A stretch of 40,616 nt of DNA from an uncultured Nitrosomonadales bacterium (GTDB lineage: Bacteria > Pseudomonadota > Gammaproteobacteria > Burkholderiales > Gallionellaceae), in NCBI GenBank assembly GCA_903858965.1, contig CAIOKY010000013.1:1-40616 (forward strand), read 5' to 3'. Below the pieces are notes generated by a model. That model was not told the origin of the DNA. It saw only the letters and a program-made list of their open reading frames with translations, and did not search any database. The position numbers and the translations under genes are program-made. The first letter of the stretch is position 1; the number at the start of each line of letters is the position of its first letter. This document shows, piece after piece, positions 17,253-27,412 of this stretch.

Positions 17253-17708
17253 CTAACGTGCCTGATAAGGATCGGGGTAGCGCAATTTTAGCATCAGTGC
17301 GGTTTCCAGTGTTTCCATCACGGCAGCATCAGCATCATTTTCATGCTCGTAACCCTGCAAATGCAAGGCCGCATGGATGGCAAGGTGGGCATAGTGCGCC
17401 AGCAAATTCTTGTGCTGTGCAGCGGCTTCCCGCGCCACGACCGGCGCACAAATCACCACGTCGCCCGACAGTGGATCGGCATTGTGCTGCACATTGTCTT
17501 CGTAAACAAATGTCAGCACATTGGTGGCGTAATCCTTGCCGCGATAATTTTTGTTCAATTTGCGTGCTTCCGGCTCATCAACGATGCGCACGGTCATGTT
17601 GGCATCGCGTTGCAACGCGGCATTTATCCAGCACCGCAATTGTGCACGGGTAGGCAACTCGGGCGCGTCACTTGCATATTGCACCGACAAGGAAAGTTTA
17701 TTGCCCAT
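17253..17708 (-). CDS. ybeY: Endoribonuclease YbeY (rRNA maturation factor)
   Basis: A single-strand-specific metal-dependent endoribonuclease involved in 16S rRNA 3'-end maturation and ribosome quality control. The 151-residue length is normal. The zinc triad is visible as H112-x3-H116-x5-H122 in HAALHLQGYEH; the usual glycine after the first histidine is alanine here. GDVVIC near 82 and the NVLTF block near 63 match the family. The ATG shares one base with the miaB stop (TAATG). In most Proteobacteria phoH/ybeZ lies between miaB and ybeY; here there is no room for it. Confidence 0.94.
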   Translation of the reverse strand: MGNKLSLSVQYASDAPELPTRAQLRCWINAALQRDANMTVRIVDEPEARKLNKNYRGKDYATNVLTFVYEDNVQHNADPLSGDVVICAPVVAREAAAQHKNLLAHYAHLAIHAALHLQGYEHENDADAAVMETLETALMLKLRYPDPYQAR

Positions 17709-19033
17709 TACCCGGCGAGCTCGCCGCGCAACGTATGGCGCACCACCCGGGTGATCTTCACCTCGACGAATCTGCCTACCATGTCAGCAGTGCCGCTGAA
17801 ATTCACCACCCGATTGTTGTCGGTACGCGCGGCCAATTCATTCGCACTCTTCTTGGAAATGCCTTCGACCAAAGCACGCTGTGTCGTACCCAGCATCGCC
17901 TGCGCCACAGCATTCTCCTGCTCGGTGATGCGATCCTGCAGACGCTTCAGGCGCGCAGCCTTGACCTCGTGCGGAGTATCATCGCGGATTTCCGCTGCAG
18001 GTGTGCCGGGACGCGGGCTATACAGATAGCTGAAGCTGTTATCGAAGCCGACCTCATCGATCAGCCTCATGGTCGCCTCGAAATCCTGCTCGGTCTCACC
18101 GGGAAAACCGACGATAAAATCCGAGGTGATGCAGATATCCGGGCGCGCCGCACGCACCCTGCGCATGATGGATTTATATTCCAGCACGGTATGGCCGCGT
18201 TTCATCGCCGCCAGGATGCGGTCCGAGCCCGACTGAACCGGCAAGTGCAAATGACTGACCAGTTTCGGCGTGGTCGCATACACATCGATCAACCGTTGCG
18301 ACATGTCCTTGGGGTGCGAGGTGGTGTAACGTATTCGCGCGATGCCCTCCAGTGTGGCGATGGCCTGCAACAGAAAAGCGAAATCCACCGTATCGCCGTC
18401 GTCGCTCAAGCCGCGATAGGCATTCACATTCTGCCCGAGCAGCGTCACTTCTTTCACGCCTTGCGCGGCCAGCTGCTGCACATCGCGCATCACATCGGCC
18501 AACGGTCGTGAAACTTCTTCGCCGCGCGTGTAAGGTACGACGCAGAACGTGCAGTATTTGCTGCAACCTTCCATGATGGACACATAGGCCGTTCCGGAGG
18601 TGGTTTGCGGGACCGGCAGGTGATCGAATTTTTCAATCTCGGGAAAGCTGATATCCACTTGCGCATGTCCGGTCGCGCGGCGTGCCTCCAGCAGTTGCGG
18701 CAAACGATGCAATGTCTGCGGGCCGAACACCACATCCACATAGGACGCACGTTTCAGGATTGCCGCGCCTTCCTGACTCGCCACGCAACCGCCCACGCCG
18801 ATCAGCAGGTCGGGGTTGGCCAGCTTCAGCGGACGCACCCGTCCCAGATCGGAGAACACTTTTTCCTCGGATTTTTCGCGTATCGAACAGGTGTTGAACA
18901 GGATGACATCGGCCTCTTCCTGTTTGTCGGTCTGTTCCATGTCCGCGAAGGCGCGCAGCACATCCGCCATCTTGTCCGAGTCATACTCGTTCATCTGGCA
19001 ACCGAAAGTTTTGATATGGAATTTTTTTGGCAC
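17708..19033 (-). CDS. miaB: tRNA-2-methylthio-N6-dimethylallyladenosine synthase
   Basis: A radical-SAM methylthiotransferase that adds the 2-methylthio group to i6A37 of tRNAs reading U-starting codons. The 441 residues carry the N-terminal cluster ligands C12, C49 and C83 (TFGCQMN, NTCSIR, GGCVAS) and the radical-SAM motif C157-x3-C161-x2-C164 (GCSKYCTFC), followed by a C-terminal TRAM domain (about 375-440). All cluster ligands are present. It heads the miaB-ybeY-ybeX unit and starts about 70 bases from a tRNA gene on the same strand. Confidence 0.97.
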   Translation of the reverse strand: MPKKFHIKTFGCQMNEYDSDKMADVLRAFADMEQTDKQEEADVILFNTCSIREKSEEKVFSDLGRVRPLKLANPDLLIGVGGCVASQEGAAILKRASYVDVVFGPQTLHRLPQLLEARRATGHAQVDISFPEIEKFDHLPVPQTTSGTAYVSIMEGCSKYCTFCVVPYTRGEEVSRPLADVMRDVQQLAAQGVKEVTLLGQNVNAYRGLSDDGDTVDFAFLLQAIATLEGIARIRYTTSHPKDMSQRLIDVYATTPKLVSHLHLPVQSGSDRILAAMKRGHTVLEYKSIMRRVRAARPDICITSDFIVGFPGETEQDFEATMRLIDEVGFDNSFSYLYSPRPGTPAAEIRDDTPHEVKAARLKRLQDRITEQENAVAQAMLGTTQRALVEGISKKSANELAARTDNNRVVNFSGTADMVGRFVEVKITRVVRHTLRGELAG

Positions 19034-19103
19034 GGTACTATTGTGGCACGCTGCTATTGGATGCTGTCAATTGCATGGAACAACAGAGTGGGGCCGATTG
19101 TTT

Positions 19104-19180
19104 TGGTGGTGATAGGTGGATTTGAACCACCGACCTCAGCGTTATGAGTGCTGCGCTCTAACCACCTGAGCTATATCACC
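19104..19180 (-). tRNA. tRNA with CAU anticodon (probably elongator Met)
   Basis: A 77-base cloverleaf with encoded CCA. The acceptor stem pairs GGTGATA with TATCACC, the D arm has GCTC/GAGC, the anticodon loop is CTCATAA (CAU) and the T arm pairs GGTGG with CCACC around TTCAAAT. It is not an initiator because G1-C72 pairs. Elongator tRNA-Met is the likely identity; tRNA-Ile2 with modified CAU cannot be excluded. Base 31 (A) faces base 39 (C, at 19141) at the top of the anticodon stem, a mismatch. Confidence 0.9.
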
Positions 19181-19219
19181 GCGAAGAGCGCGGCATTGTC
19201 CAGATTTAGCCCCGCCTTG

Positions 19220-20002
19220 TCAATGTATGCCAGAAATTGTACAGGGGACATTCTTCAACTCGCTTCCGGCGAAATCTTTCTGCATTGCGGTCAGTTTTGC
19301 CGCGGTCGTTGCGTCTATCCGGTTAAGCCTGAATATGGTGGCCTTGAGCTTGCTCGCGCGTTCACCGACCTTTGCCGAGTGAACTCCCTTGGTGCGTAAG
19401 TGATTGAGAAAATTCTGCGCGGCTTCCCGTGTCTTGAATACACCCAGTGAAATGGCATTGTGCCAACGACCCGAGACCTGGACAATAAAGTACTCGCGGA
19501 TACCCAATGCCTTGAGCTCTGCAACTTTCCGGTTGACCGCGGTTCTGTTCTTCAATGGCGGGATATAAACCCAATAGCCTATGTCGCGTTCGACCTGGCG
19601 TTAGCTCAATCTGTCGCCGAGATGCATGGCAGACAATGCAGCCGCGGAACGCGCGAGATCCGGCCCCGAAAAATCGCCCCACTCCAGACAGGTCAGCGCA
19701 GTATTGCTGCTTGCTGGAGCTGACATGCTCAACGTCATTTGCAGGTTCGAGGGTGCTACGCGTGGTGTGCCAACCGGAACGGGAGCCGACACAGGCACGG
19801 ACAAATGAGCTGGTGCGACAGCTGGCGCAGCAGGTATCTTGGCCGACACGCTTTGTGCTGTGTCCAGCAAACGGATCATTTCCCCATGCAGCGCAGGTTG
19901 TGCTTGGGGGTCCTGCTCACCCCACCCCAACCATCCGCGCTGCATCGCAGCGAATAGAAGTACATTGGCCAGCAATAATATCCAGAACAGTTGTCTCATC
20001 AC
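19220..20002 (-). pseudogene. SPOR-domain protein gene interrupted by one in-frame TAA
   Basis: One reading frame runs from ATG 20002 to 19220 but has a TAA at 19603-19601. Before the stop lie a membrane anchor (about residues 4-20), a Pro/Ala/Val-rich linker and CLEWGDFSGPDLARS. After the stop, in the same frame, come RQVERDIGYWVYIPP and a SPOR domain (WHNAISLGVFKTREAAQNF, KVGERASKL). In homologues as I remember them a glutamine sits at the stop, so one CAA-to-TAA change would explain it. SPOR domains bind denuded peptidoglycan at the septum. Readthrough, restart at the TTG at 19555, or a sequencing error remain possible. The ATG overlaps the coaX stop by four bases (birA-coaX-SPOR operon). 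Confidence 0.85.
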
Positions 20003-21105
20003 GCGCCCGTTTCTTGAGAAATCAGCAGCAATCCTTGCAAGACAAGATCATCCACGACATTCAACGGCAAATTGATATGCGGCCATGACACGGTGGGGTA
20101 CAACCCTCCGGTGCGGGAATGGTCGCCTTGCACCTCCTCCCGCGATCGGCTGGCTTCGCCATAACCAGCGACTCGGCGAGTGTAGCTGGCTCGCCTAGTC
20201 GATTGGCTAGTGGCTTTATCAGTAACGTGTCGGAGGTGCGCTTGCAATACACCCGCCGCGCCGCCACTCAATACCACCGGCGTGCTATCATCTTCAAGCA
20301 ATACATATTGCCGTTCGATCGCACCGCAACAAGCCTGGATCGCCCCGCTGAACAGCGCATCAGCGGTGTTCAGCGGGAACGCCGCATATTTTCCCTGCGC
20401 CAGTTTCAACTGATTTGTTGCGGCCACCAGATTGCGCTGCATCAGCTCCATTCCCGGCAGGATCAACCCGCCAAGAAATCTCCCTTGCCCGGACAAAGTG
20501 TCTATCGTGATTGCCGTGCCACAATTCACTACCATGCACTTGCCACGTACCAGATGCCATGCGGCAACCAAGGCCGCCCATCTATCGCTGCCCAATTGTC
20601 CCGCATTGGCATAGCTGTTATGCACGCCACATTGCATATCCTTGGCCACGATGAAATTAATCCGGCCTGCCTTGATATTTCGGATATGCCGCGCAACTTC
20701 TTCACCGGCGACATTGCTCGCCCATATTTGTTCTATCTCTTGCGAACCCGGCTTTTGAGAATTTGGAAAAATCCCGGGTAACTCGCCTGCCTGCCCGACC
20801 GGCAATACGCCGTTGCGCAGCCATCCATCGCCGTCCGCCTCCGACACGTTACTGCTAAAACCACTAGCCATTCGACTAGGCGAGCCAGCTACACTCGCCG
20901 AGTCGCTGGTTATGGCGAAGCCAGCCGATTGCGGGAGGAGGCGGGGGGACGGCATTCCCGCATCATAACCATCGACTTGGACAGCGTCTTTTGATGGCCT
21001 AGTCGAATGGCTAGTAGTTTCACCAGACGCTTGCGCGCGCCGTGTCGTACCGTCCACCAAAGCCCACTTGATGCGCGTATTGCCCGCATCGATCAGCAAC
21101 TTCAT
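19999..21105 (-). CDS. coaX: Type III pantothenate kinase with two repeat-derived insertions
   Basis: Phosphorylates pantothenate, the first step of coenzyme A synthesis. Core motifs are intact: LIDAGNTRIKW (residues 4-14), GSDRWAALVAAW, VNCGTAITID, GGLILPG and LSGGAAG. The 368 residues are about 115 more than the usual roughly 250. The excess is in two places: about residues 20-91, between ALVDG and DGWLRNGVLPV, and about residues 300-345, between LQAHL and PLNVVDD. Both contain copies of one 127-bp palindrome-rich element, inverted relative to each other and read through without a stop. The first insertion lies in a loop after the phosphate-binding motif and the second before the last helix, so activity may survive. 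It overlaps birA and the SPOR gene by four bases each. Confidence 0.93.
   Translation of the reverse strand: MKLLIDAGNTRIKWALVDGTTRRAQASGETTSHSTRPSKDAVQVDGYDAGMPSPRLLPQSAGFAITSDSASVAGSPSRMASGFSSNVSEADGDGWLRNGVLPVGQAGELPGIFPNSQKPGSQEIEQIWASNVAGEEVARHIRNIKAGRINFIVAKDMQCGVHNSYANAGQLGSDRWAALVAAWHLVRGKCMVVNCGTAITIDTLSGQGRFLGGLILPGMELMQRNLVAATNQLKLAQGKYAAFPLNTADALFSGAIQACCGAIERQYVLLEDDSTPVVLSGGAAGVLQAHLRHVTDKATSQSTRRASYTRRVAGYGEASRSREEVQGDHSRTGGLYPTVSWPHINLPLNVVDDLVLQGLLLISQETGA
20112..20238 (+). repeat. 127-bp palindromic element, copy A (inside coaX)
   Basis: Aligns base for base, without gaps, to the reverse complement of 20836-20962. The core 20131-20238 (108 bp) is nearly identical to the other copy, and the outer 19 bases are more diverged but keep TGCGGGAATG. 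Internal pairing includes CACCTCC/GGAGGTG at the core ends and ACTCGGCGAG/CTCGCCTAGT (9 of 10) in the middle. It is read in the coaX frame as a segment containing TSQSTRRASYTRR, and its other strand is also free of stops in one frame. Confidence 0.85.
20836..20962 (-). repeat. 127-bp palindromic element, copy B (inside coaX, inverted)
   Basis: The inverted partner of 20112-20238. Core ends are CGCCTCC/GGAGGCG: the second base pair is C-G here and T-A in copy A, a compensated change. The coaX frame reads it as a segment containing SAGFAITSDSASVAGSPSR, i.e. the strand opposite to the one translated in copy A. The TGCGGGA/TCCCGCA hairpin at the outer end is complete here. Confidence 0.85.
20975..21026 (+). 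repeat. Decayed third copy of the element (inside coaX)
   Basis: 20998-21026 matches the right part of copy A/B with 3 differences in 29 bases against B. After an 18-base stretch with about half identity, TGGTTATG-like sequence recurs at exactly the expected spacing (CATAACCATCGACTT versus CATAACCAGCGACTC). It has the same orientation as copy A and is read in the same frame (TSHSTRP versus TSQSTRR). It adjoins copy B head to head. Confidence 0.6.
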
Positions 21106-22103
21106 CTCCGCACTCCCACTTCCCCAGAATTAAAATATCGTATTCCCTGGACGGTTTCCAAACATAATTCTCCGCTATCGCTGATCCCGCGCGCCACTCC
21201 ACTCACCGTCGAACCATCCGGCATATGCAATTTAATGGGCTTGTCCTGGTAGGCATGGTATTGCTGCCATTCATTGCGCAATGCAGAAAAACCATCCCGC
21301 GCGAACTGTCGCAACACACTTGCCAATTCTTGCAATACCACGGCCAGCAACTGATTGCGTGTGGGCATCGGTGCGCACACTTCGTCCAGCGCGCTGGCAG
21401 GTTGATCGATCTGGCGCACCAGATCGGCCGGCAATACACAATTCAAACCGATGCCTATCACTACCGCGCTCGGCCCGAGCATATCGCCCTGCGCCTCGAT
21501 CAGCACCCCGCCCAATTTTCCCTGTGCGGTCAAAATATCGTTCGGCCATTTCAGTTGCACGCCCTGCGCATCCAGTCTATTCAAAGCGCGCACAATTGCA
21601 ACGCCTACCGCCAGACTCAATCCGGACAGGGCATTCAGCCCACAATCAAAACGCCACAACAGCGAAAAAGTCAGCGAACTACCCAGACCGGAATGCCAGG
21701 TTCGCCCCATCCGGCCGCGCCCGGCAGTTTGCAATTCCACTGCCAGCACGCTGCCACCGGGCACTCCCCCGTTTGCAACAGCCAGTCCGCCACGCTGCAA
21801 CAACAAGCTGTTGCTGGAATCCGTTTGCGGCAGTATTTCAATATCGAATTGCCCGGCATCCCTGCCCAGCCAGCGTAATATTTCACCACGATCCAATCGT
21901 TGCCACGGACGCGCCAGACGATAGCCGCGACCGCGTATCCGCTGCAAGGCCACGCCGAAATCCGCAACATCGGCCAGCGCATTGAACACACTGGCGCGCG
22001 ACACGCCGAGCTGGTCTGCCAGTATCTCGCCTGAATGAAATTCGCCATCCGCCAGCAGATCCAGCAACCTCCAGGTCCGCGCGCTGAAAGTGCCGGCGGT
22101 CAT
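21102..22103 (-). CDS. birA: Bifunctional biotin--[acetyl-CoA-carboxylase] ligase / repressor
   Basis: Activates biotin to biotinyl-AMP and attaches it to the carrier protein of acetyl-CoA carboxylase. In BirA proteins with an N-terminal DNA-binding domain it also represses biotin genes. The 333 residues show a winged helix (about 8-65, LGVSRASVFNALADV) and the catalytic domain with GRGRMGRTW near residue 128 and KWPNDILTAQGKLGGVLIEA near 190-210, then the C-terminal SH3-like domain. Its stop overlaps the coaX start and its start overlaps the patatin gene stop (ATGA both), giving a tight operon. Confidence 0.96.
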   Translation of the reverse strand: MTAGTFSARTWRLLDLLADGEFHSGEILADQLGVSRASVFNALADVADFGVALQRIRGRGYRLARPWQRLDRGEILRWLGRDAGQFDIEILPQTDSSNSLLLQRGGLAVANGGVPGGSVLAVELQTAGRGRMGRTWHSGLGSSLTFSLLWRFDCGLNALSGLSLAVGVAIVRALNRLDAQGVQLKWPNDILTAQGKLGGVLIEAQGDMLGPSAVVIGIGLNCVLPADLVRQIDQPASALDEVCAPMPTRNQLLAVVLQELASVLRQFARDGFSALRNEWQQYHAYQDKPIKLHMPDGSTVSGVARGISDSGELCLETVQGIRYFNSGEVGVRR

Positions 22104-23260
22104 GGCATCTCATCGGCCGGTTGTGGCACATCGAGGAATCTCATGATTTCGTCGCGCCTTTTCAACCCATCCTGATAACCCATATCGATCAGGGCGCGGA
22201 TATAGTTTCTTTCGGAGAGCAGATAGCTGACCAATATCCCGCCACTACGCTGCCTCACACCTATCATGCGCAACAGTATTCGTATCGTCCAGGGCATATC
22301 CTTCACATAACGTTCGGCGATCTTTTCCAGGGGCTGGCTGGGCGACACCACCATCACCTCCACCTGCCTGAGCATGGTACGCTCGCGCATCTCTTCGGGC
22401 ATGATCGCAACCAGGTCATTGATCTTCTTCACCCGTTCCAGATCCACCTCCATGCTGTCCAGGAAGATGCTGTTCAACGCATGGCCGGCGATCTGGGCAA
22501 GGGTCGGATATTTGCCGATATCGCCGCGCACCGGCTTTTCGGAGAAACCGTTCGCGGTGACACCGATCACCAGTATCCTGGTCGCGCCCAGATGCAGCGC
22601 CGGGCTCAATGGGGCAATCTGGCGCATCGAACCGTCGCCGAAATATTCGCGGTTGATCATGGTCGCCGGAAACAGAAATGGCAACGCCGCGGAAGCCAGC
22701 AGGTGTTTGATCTCGATCTGCGTCGGTATGCCCACCCGGCCGGTGCGCCGCCACGGCTCGATGTTCTTATCCCCCTGATAGAACGTCACCGACTGCCCGG
22801 AGCCATATCCTGACGCGGTGATGCTCAATGCATGCAAATGGCCCTCGTCGATGTTCTGCTGAATCTGCTCATAAGGCACCATTCTTTCCAGCAACTCGAC
22901 CAGCGGCGAATTATCGAGCAACGACACGCGGTTGAGCTTGTCGCTCCCCATCGCGCTGAGCACCATCCCGACCAACCATAATATCGAATTGTTGAATACG
23001 CCGACCACATCGGTACGATAGATATGATGAGCATGGAAACCGCCCCAGGTTTTGACCAGAAACTGCACGCCCTTGCTGAAGTTGCGCGCATTCGCGGCAA
23101 GCGCCGACGCATTGAGCGCACCCGCCGATGTTCCGCAGATGATCGGAAATGGACTGCGCGCGCGGCGCGGCATGGCTTCCGCAATCGCCTTGAGAACGCC
23201 GACTTGGTAGGCAGCGCGCGCGCCACCACCGGTGAGTATCAAACCGATGCGGTTCTCCAT
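22100..23260 (-). CDS. Patatin-like phospholipase family protein
   Basis: 386 residues from the ATG at 23260; an upstream in-frame start at 23302 would overlap the preceding gene. The patatin features are all present: the oxyanion glycine-rich loop TGGGARAAYQVG (10-21), the nucleophile elbow GTSAG with S45, and the catalytic aspartate in GDGSMRQIAPLSPALHLG. Such proteins cleave acyl chains from phospholipids with a Ser-Asp dyad. No signal peptide is seen. The start follows the small coiled-coil gene by 7 bases and the stop overlaps birA by four, so it belongs to the birA-coaX operon. The physiological substrate is unknown. Confidence 0.92.
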   Translation of the reverse strand: MENRIGLILTGGGARAAYQVGVLKAIAEAMPRRARSPFPIICGTSAGALNASALAANARNFSKGVQFLVKTWGGFHAHHIYRTDVVGVFNNSILWLVGMVLSAMGSDKLNRVSLLDNSPLVELLERMVPYEQIQQNIDEGHLHALSITASGYGSGQSVTFYQGDKNIEPWRRTGRVGIPTQIEIKHLLASAALPFLFPATMINREYFGDGSMRQIAPLSPALHLGATRILVIGVTANGFSEKPVRGDIGKYPTLAQIAGHALNSIFLDSMEVDLERVKKINDLVAIMPEEMRERTMLRQVEVMVVSPSQPLEKIAERYVKDMPWTIRILLRMIGVRQRSGGILVSYLLSERNYIRALIDMGYQDGLKRRDEIMRFLDVPQPADEMP

Positions 23261-23267
23261 CGGCGTT

Positions 23268-23510
23268 TTATTCGGCTTCGGCCTGCACCGACTCGAGCGC
23301 ATCTTTCAGCGTCTCTTCCGGCAGGGCATTCAGGGTTTCCGACAACATCTCCGCAGCATCCATCGCCTCGGCCTGCACGGATTCGGGGTCGGTGTTCGCG
23401 ACCAGCACCGCTGCCGCACCCACCACCTTGAGCAACCTAGTGCGTTCCTGCATCAGCATCTCGATCTCTTCGCGCAACATCGCCACTTCCTGTTTGTTCA
23501 TTGTCATCAT
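23268..23510 (-). CDS. Small coiled-coil protein of unknown function
   Basis: 80 residues, or 79 or 77 if a later ATG is used; a GGGAG ribosome-binding site lies just before three close ATGs at 23510, 23507 and 23501. Residues about 5-28 (EVAMLREEIEMLMQERTRLL) form a charged amphipathic helix with heptad leucines, then a short Ala/Val stretch and an acidic helical tail. There is no signal peptide. It sits 6 bases after maeB and 7 bases before the patatin gene, so it is a member of the same transcription unit. I do not recognise the family; an adaptor or oligomerisation role is only a guess. Confidence 0.65.
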   Translation of the reverse strand: MMTMNKQEVAMLREEIEMLMQERTRLLKVVGAAAVLVANTDPESVQAEAMDAAEMLSETLNALPEETLKDALESVQAEAE

Positions 23511-23516
23511 TTCTCC

Positions 23517-25787
<2,271 letters not shown>

Positions 25788-26032
25788 GATTTTTCCAAGG
25801 TACCCGTCAAATATGTGCACGATTATAACGCAGCACGCAGTACTTCTCGATTTGCTTGCACACATTATCGCTGGCAATTTCCGGTATCTTCAGGCTAGGT
25901 TGCAGATGGAAAATAAGTTATGTTATGCGCTTGCAAGCAAACATATCGCCCGTGTGCGAAATCATATTGGCAACTATCCGGGAATAAAATCGTGACTCGT
26001 CCGGTATTAACTGACATATGCAAGGAAGCTTG

Positions 26033-26605
26033 GTGAACGGGAAAAACAAGTTCGCGCGATTTGAAGCGTGCGCCTTACCCCATATGGATGCGTCCTACAA
26101 TCTGGCGCGCTGGCTGACGCGCAACGACCAGGACGCCGCAGACATCACGCAGGAAGCCTATTTGCGGGCGTTCCGTTTTTTCGACGGCTTCCACGGCACG
26201 GATGCGCGTGCCTGGTTGCTCGCCATCGTGCGCAACACTTTTTACACATGGTTGACGCAGAATCGCTCCCAAGATTTTCTTACGCCCTTCGATGATGAAG
26301 TCCATGGGCACACTGCCGAACACGGTGCGATTTGTGAACCGGTCATCACGAACCCGGAAACGCTGATGTTGCAGCAAGCCGATCAGCAATTGCTCAGGCA
26401 GGCATTGGAAAATCTTCCCGTCGAGTTTCGCGAGGTGGTGGTCTTGCGCGAACTGGAAGATATGTCATACAAGCAGATCGCTGCCATCACCAGTCTGCCG
26501 GTGGGAACCGTGATGTCGCGCCTGGCGCGCGGACGCAAGAGACTACAGGAATGCCTGGCCACAGAAATCTTGGCCGCAGGAATAAAGACAGGAGTATCGC
26601 CATGA
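26033..26605 (+). CDS. ECF-type RNA polymerase sigma factor
   Basis: I chose the GTG at 26033, which has an AAGGA ribosome-binding site 6 bases upstream; the ATG at 26018 lies before that site. The protein has 190 residues. Region 2 (NLARWLTRNDQDAADITQEAYLRAFRFFDGF) and region 4 (LPVEFREVVVLRELEDMSYKQIAAITSLPVGTVMSRLARGRKRL; motifs quoted only as landmarks are LARWLTRNDQDAADITQ and GTVMSRLARGRKRL) are clear, with no region 3. Its stop overlaps the start of a zinc anti-sigma gene, the usual arrangement, so its activity should be controlled by that protein. The inducing signal is not evident. Confidence 0.93.
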   Translation: MNGKNKFARFEACALPHMDASYNLARWLTRNDQDAADITQEAYLRAFRFFDGFHGTDARAWLLAIVRNTFYTWLTQNRSQDFLTPFDDEVHGHTAEHGAICEPVITNPETLMLQQADQQLLRQALENLPVEFREVVVLRELEDMSYKQIAAITSLPVGTVMSRLARGRKRLQECLATEILAAGIKTGVSP

Positions 26606-27399
26606 TGAATTGCAAGGATGCGCAAAGCCTCATGCATGCTTACGCGGACAAGGAACTCGAGCTGTTCAAGAATCTCGAGATGGAAGAACATTTGCAATCG
26701 TGCCCGGCCTGCGCCCGGATACTAGCCGACACCTTGGCCTTACGCTCGGCGCTCAAGGCCGAGACTCTTTATCACAAACCAAATATCGACCTGCAGAATC
26801 GCATTCATGCTGCGCTGCAAAAGGAAGACCAAAAAGAAACCCGAGAAAAAGACCGAGAAAAGGACAAGACCACGCAAAAGCCGCGCGCCCTTCCCTGGGC
26901 ATGGCTCAATGCGGGCGTAGCACTGGCAATTGCTATCGTTTTGACCTGGACCATCGTGCCGCTATTATCGACGCATTCTGCGGACGACACGATTGCGCAG
27001 GAGATCGTGTCGAGTCATGTGCGTTCCTTACTGGCAAGCCATCTCACCGATGTCGCGTCATCCGACCAGCACACGGTCAAGCCGTGGTTTAGCGGCAAGC
27101 TCGATTTTTCACCGCCGGTGGATAATTTTGTTGAGCAGGGTTTTCCGCTAATCGGCGGGCGCCTGGACTATCTCGAAAATAAAACGGTCGCGGCATTGAT
27201 CTATCAGCACCGCAAGCACTACATCAATCTGTTCGTCTGGCCCGCTGATGTTGATGCAGCCACAACGCCCAAAGAATTGTCGCACCAGGGCTATCAGATC
27301 ATCCACTGGACACAATCCGGCATGCACTTCTGGGCGGTGTCCGAATTGAATCACGATGAGCTCAAGCAATTCACCGCACTGGTTCAGCACCCGTCATAA
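26602..27399 (+). CDS. Membrane anti-sigma factor with zinc (zf-HC2) domain
   Basis: 265 residues from the ATG at 26602, which overlaps the sigma-factor stop (ATGATGA) and has a GGAG site. The anti-sigma domain carries H30-x3-C34-x2-C37 (HLQSCPAC), the ZAS metal motif that often senses redox or metal stress. A charged, Lys/Glu-rich linker (about 75-95) precedes one membrane helix (about 100-122, NAGVALAIAIVLTWTIVPLL), leaving a C-terminal periplasmic domain of about 140 residues with GFPLIGGRLDYLENKTVAAL. It should hold the ECF factor at the membrane until a signal is received outside. Confidence 0.92.
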   Translation: MMNCKDAQSLMHAYADKELELFKNLEMEEHLQSCPACARILADTLALRSALKAETLYHKPNIDLQNRIHAALQKEDQKETREKDREKDKTTQKPRALPWAWLNAGVALAIAIVLTWTIVPLLSTHSADDTIAQEIVSSHVRSLLASHLTDVASSDQHTVKPWFSGKLDFSPPVDNFVEQGFPLIGGRLDYLENKTVAALIYQHRKHYINLFVWPADVDAATTPKELSHQGYQIIHWTQSGMHFWAVSELNHDELKQFTALVQHPS

Positions 27400-27412
27400 C
27401 AATATTACCGTT

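Noticed and set aside
19220-19555. Separate 111-residue SPOR gene starting at TTG 19555
   Set aside because: The upstream frame is the same and contains conserved SPOR-linked residues before 19555, so it is better described as one gene with a nonsense codon.
20119-20781. 220-residue open frame on the plus strand within coaX
   Set aside because: It is open because the palindromic element has stop-free frames on both strands; the rest is antisense to coaX. It is reported as a property of the element, not as a gene.
25981-26001. Possible ECF-type promoter (GGAAT ... CGTC) before the sigma gene
   Set aside because: The spacing of 12 bases between the two boxes is shorter than usual for ECF promoters; not listed as a feature.
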